Assembly: GCA_035275625.1 (NCBI GenBank)
Contig: DATEMK010000476.1
Span: forward strand, 1 to 8,404
DNA from: DATEMK01 sp035275625
Lineage (GTDB): Bacteria > Bacteroidota > Bacteroidia > AKYH767-A > OLB10
DNA: 8,404 nt
Direction of reading: 5' to 3'
Part shown: positions 6,239-8,404 of the stretch, in pieces
How positions within the stretch are numbered: the first letter of the stretch is position 1
Layout: each line of letters begins with the position of its first letter
Notes under the pieces: model-generated
Told to the model about the DNA's origin: nothing
Database searches by the model: none
The model's input: only the letters and a program-made list of their open reading frames with translations
Translations under genes and position numbers: made by a program

Positions 6239-8236
6239 TTACCTGATCACTACTTTAGCTCTCCTCACTTCTCCTTCAGCGCTCCACATCTCCACAAAAT
6301 AAACTCCCGCCTCACCCTTAAAACTAACGTTTAGCATGTTTGTTTTGAAATAAGCTGCATTAAAAACCTCCTGCCCGGTAACATTCAGCATTTTTACAAC
6401 CACATGATCATACTGTTTACCCGGATGAATGGTGAAATCGCCATTCGAGGGATTAGGAAAAATAATGTTCCCGGATTCGTCCGGATTTTGATTAGCAATA
6501 TTTGTAGGAAAAACATTTATGGTGATCATCGTGTTATCACTGGTCCCTTTAAATATATAGGTAGAAGAATCGCAATAAGTACTTATGCACCCTGTAGCGT
6601 CAGTAATATTAAGGCATACGTTATAATAAGACGGGTTATTATAAATATGGCTGGGTGCAACTCCCGTTGAATTGGTGCTGTCACCCCAGCTCCATAAATA
6701 GCTGACAGGCCATACACCGCTCGATTGATTTAAAACTATCCAGTTATGAGGTATCGTATCGGCATAAATGCTGAAATGTGCCTGGCACCCGCCCGGCTGG
6801 CTATATTTCGCCACAAAACTGTCATCATAACCATTAGAAAATAGATTTGCCTGCAATGGAGGATTAAAGTCCACCGTATCCAAAAAACCGCCTGCTATGT
6901 AAACGTTTCCACCGGCATCTGCAAAAATGCCATTTCCTCCTGTATTGCTGCCAGAGCCTCCCATGTTTCTTGCCCATATAAAATTCCCGTTTGCATCTAA
7001 TTTGGAAATAAAGATATCATTAGTTCCTGCGGCAGTTAAATTATAAATTCCCGGGCCCGGATCAAAATCACTTATTCCGCTGAAACTACCGGTTGTGTAA
7101 ACATTTCCGGATGTATCAACAAATATAGAATGTCCGTGAGCAGAAGCCATCCTTTTTGCCCAGGTAAAACTGCCGTTAGAGTCTGATTTTAAAATAAAAC
7201 TATCGTAAAATCCTTCAGCCATCATAGTATAAACACCCGGTCCCGGATCAAAGTCGGCAGTGTCCGTAAATTGACCTGTTAAGTATATATTTCCGGAAAC
7301 ATCAAGTGTGATAGCATTTCCAAAAACAGATCCTGTTCCGCTTATGTTTTTTGCCCAAACAAAATTACCGTTAGAGCTTAATTTGGAAATAAAAGCTGAT
7401 AGTCCTCCTGGCGAGATTAAGTTGTAGGTTCCTGCGCCCGGGTTAAAGTCAACTGTATCTCCTCCAAATATTCCTGTTGTATAAACATTTCCGCCCGCAT
7501 CAGTAATAATGGAAGAGCCATTGTCACCCTTTGGACCGCCTATTCTTTTTGCCCATAAGTAATTGCCGCTGCTATTCAGCTTTGAAATAAAAACATCATC
7601 ACTCCCTGCCGAATATAAATTGTGCGTCATCACACCGGGGTCAAAATCGGCTGCACCTCCAAAATTGCCAGTAGTAAGCACATTGCCGGTATTATCTGTT
7701 GTTATAGCCTGTCCATATTCAAAATTTCCTCCGCCCATTTTTCTCGCCCAAATGAAACTGCCTGAGGAATTCAATTTTGATACAAAAATATCATCACTTC
7801 CAAAAGTAGAAACCAGGTTATATACTCCCGGGCCCGGATCAAAATCAACCGTATCTTGCAGAAAACCTGTGGTGAAAACATTGCCTGCCGCATCCGTTTT
7901 AATATCGTAAGCGATAATGCCGGTTGATCCGCCAATCCTTTTCGCCCAAACAAAATTACCGTTAGAATTTAATTTGGAAATGAAAACATTATCGAACCCT
8001 GTACCCTCTAAGTTATAGCTGCCTGCGTCCGGGTCAAAGTCAACCGTGTCCTGGAAGACTCCGGTGGTATATACATTTCCGCTTCCATCCACGGCCATCG
8101 CATTGGCAGCATCATACCCTTGTCCTCCCATGCTTTTTGCCCATTGATAGGGTTGTGAATTGCCGGGAATAATGCCAAGGGTTAAATTGGCAATTATCAC
8201 CGTCATCAGGTACAGGTTTTCTTTTTTGCTTTGCAT
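6239..8236 (-). CDS. Large secreted protein: seven propeller-like repeats, PKD domain, T9SS sorting domain
   Basis: A 665-residue exported protein. Residues 1-28 form a signal peptide with hydrophobic core LMTVIIANLTLGII. Residues 30-482 hold seven repeats of 62-66 residues, each reading roughly WAKRIGG, then TDxxGNVYTTG, then VDFDPGPGxYNL, then DxFISKLNSNGNF. Seven units fit a seven-bladed beta-propeller of the SBBP type often found in Bacteroidota cell-surface proteins. Residues about 483-562 form a PKD-like domain (YLWSWGDS, SHIYNN, VCLNITDATGC). Residues about 586-665 form a T9SS type A sorting domain (IIFPNPSNGDFTI, LNVTGQEV, GEAGVYFVEM, ending AKVVIR). The FDPG motifs could bind calcium, but this is speculative. 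It is probably displayed or released outside the cell with an adhesive or binding role; no catalytic motif is visible. Minus-strand ATG 8236 is the start directly in front of the signal peptide. Confidence 0.92.
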   Translation of the reverse strand: MQSKKENLYLMTVIIANLTLGIIPGNSQPYQWAKSMGGQGYDAANAMAVDGSGNVYTTGVFQDTVDFDPDAGSYNLEGTGFDNVFISKLNSNGNFVWAKRIGGSTGIIAYDIKTDAAGNVFTTGFLQDTVDFDPGPGVYNLVSTFGSDDIFVSKLNSSGSFIWARKMGGGNFEYGQAITTDNTGNVLTTGNFGGAADFDPGVMTHNLYSAGSDDVFISKLNSSGNYLWAKRIGGPKGDNGSSIITDAGGNVYTTGIFGGDTVDFNPGAGTYNLISPGGLSAFISKLSSNGNFVWAKNISGTGSVFGNAITLDVSGNIYLTGQFTDTADFDPGPGVYTMMAEGFYDSFILKSDSNGSFTWAKRMASAHGHSIFVDTSGNVYTTGSFSGISDFDPGPGIYNLTAAGTNDIFISKLDANGNFIWARNMGGSGSNTGGNGIFADAGGNVYIAGGFLDTVDFNPPLQANLFSNGYDDSFVAKYSQPGGCQAHFSIYADTIPHNWIVLNQSSGVWPVSYLWSWGDSTNSTGVAPSHIYNNPSYYNVCLNITDATGCISTYCDSSTYIFKGTSDNTMITINVFPTNIANQNPDESGNIIFPNPSNGDFTIHPGKQYDHVVVKMLNVTGQEVFNAAYFKTNMLNVSFKGEAGVYFVEMWSAEGEVRRAKVVIR
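6791..8149 (-). repeat. Seven in-frame coding repeats (propeller blades)
   Basis: Seven tandem units of about 186-198 bases lie within the propeller gene. Their boundaries on the minus strand are 8149-7952, 7951-7754, 7753-7559, 7558-7361, 7360-7166, 7165-6980 and 6979-6791. Units share short exact DNA blocks, including a 22-base identity between 7049-7070 and 7826-7847 covering the DFDPGPG codons. Unit 6 is shortest (62 residues) and lacks the usual IGG segment. Unit 7 is the most divergent in its second half. The repeats are protein-level, not a mobile or CRISPR array. Confidence 0.85.
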
Positions 8237-8325
8237 TGGGTTAGCTGCTTGATATTGTTAATAACTCGGGTACTAAGATAATTATAAAATTTAATCCCTT
8301 TGAATGCATCAGAAGTTCAGACAAT

Positions 8326-8404
8326 TTATTCGCAAAAAGTTTTCTTGGCATAAAGATAATTGCCCATACCGCCATAAAAAATCCTGCTGTTCACCGTATT
8401 CCTG
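8326..8404 (-). CDS. Possible 3' end of another minus-strand gene
   Basis: From the right edge, one minus-strand frame is open for 25 codons (RNTVNSRIFYGGMGNY, then LYAKKTFCE) and ends in TAA at 8328-8326. The composition, with paired glycines and aromatic residues, looks like real protein, but the piece is too short to name a family. It ends 89 bases before the propeller gene's start on the same strand. An opposing plus-strand frame across the same bases is also open to the edge but has no start codon in view. Treat this as tentative. Confidence 0.33.
   Translation of the reverse strand, partial: RNTVNSRIFYGGMGNYLYAKKTFCE

Noticed and set aside
7050..7060. GC-rich palindrome CCGGGCCCGG as a possible operator
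   Set aside because: It encodes Pro-Gly-Pro-Gly in the propeller repeats and recurs at the same codon positions in another unit, so coding explains it.
7563..7910. Plus-strand open frame of 115 codons
   Set aside because: It is antisense to the propeller repeats and shows their period (repeated PGSKS words), so it is a by-product of the repeated coding sequence.
8255..8280. Housekeeping or ECF promoter for the propeller gene on the minus strand
   Set aside because: TATCTTAG is one base off TAnnTTTG but has no TTG at the right distance. A nearby TACCC resembles the ECF -35, but AACC and CGTC are missing.

Overview
The window looks like chromosomal DNA of a Bacteroidota (Bacteroidetes) species, probably an environmental relative of the Chitinophagales/Sphingobacteriales. 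This rests on AT-rich gaps without Shine-Dalgarno sequences, a good TAnnTTTG-type promoter in front of rpsL, and two secreted proteins ending in type IX secretion (T9SS) sorting domains. The lineage below phylum is inference.

Layout. (1) Positions 1-381, minus strand: most of rpsL (ribosomal protein S12), cut by the left edge. Its leader carries a perfect 14-bp palindrome and its promoter lies at 533-562. (2) 760-2379, plus strand and divergent: an FAD-dependent oxidoreductase with a C-terminal Rieske [2Fe-2S] domain. (3) 2380-2595: two copies of a TTCGTG/TTTGTG/TTAGTG repeat, then a promoter with ECF-sigma character. (4) 2596-5198, plus strand: a compact three-gene operon. It encodes an ECF sigma factor, a membrane protein with a basic cytoplasmic head, one TM helix, a long disordered linker and a barrel-like C-terminus, and a lipoprotein. 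(5) 5225-5922: a second copy of the ECF-type promoter, followed by a small secreted PKD protein with a T9SS tail. (6) 5987-6103, minus strand: a 38-residue lipoprotein gene. (7) 6239-8236, minus strand: a large secreted protein with seven propeller-like repeats, a PKD domain and a T9SS tail. (8) 8326-8404, minus strand: possibly the 3' end of another gene.

The most interesting part is 2549-5922. The same bipartite element (ACCCAACC, then CGTCT, with exactly 15 bases between AACC and CGTC) precedes both the sigma gene and the PKD/T9SS gene. This suggests that the sigma factor activates its own operon and a surface-exported protein. The neighbouring TM/barrel-like protein is the obvious candidate regulator, possibly linking the outer membrane to a cytoplasmic sigma factor. 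The promoter repeat, gene overlap and domain layout are read from the sequence; the signalling model is inference.
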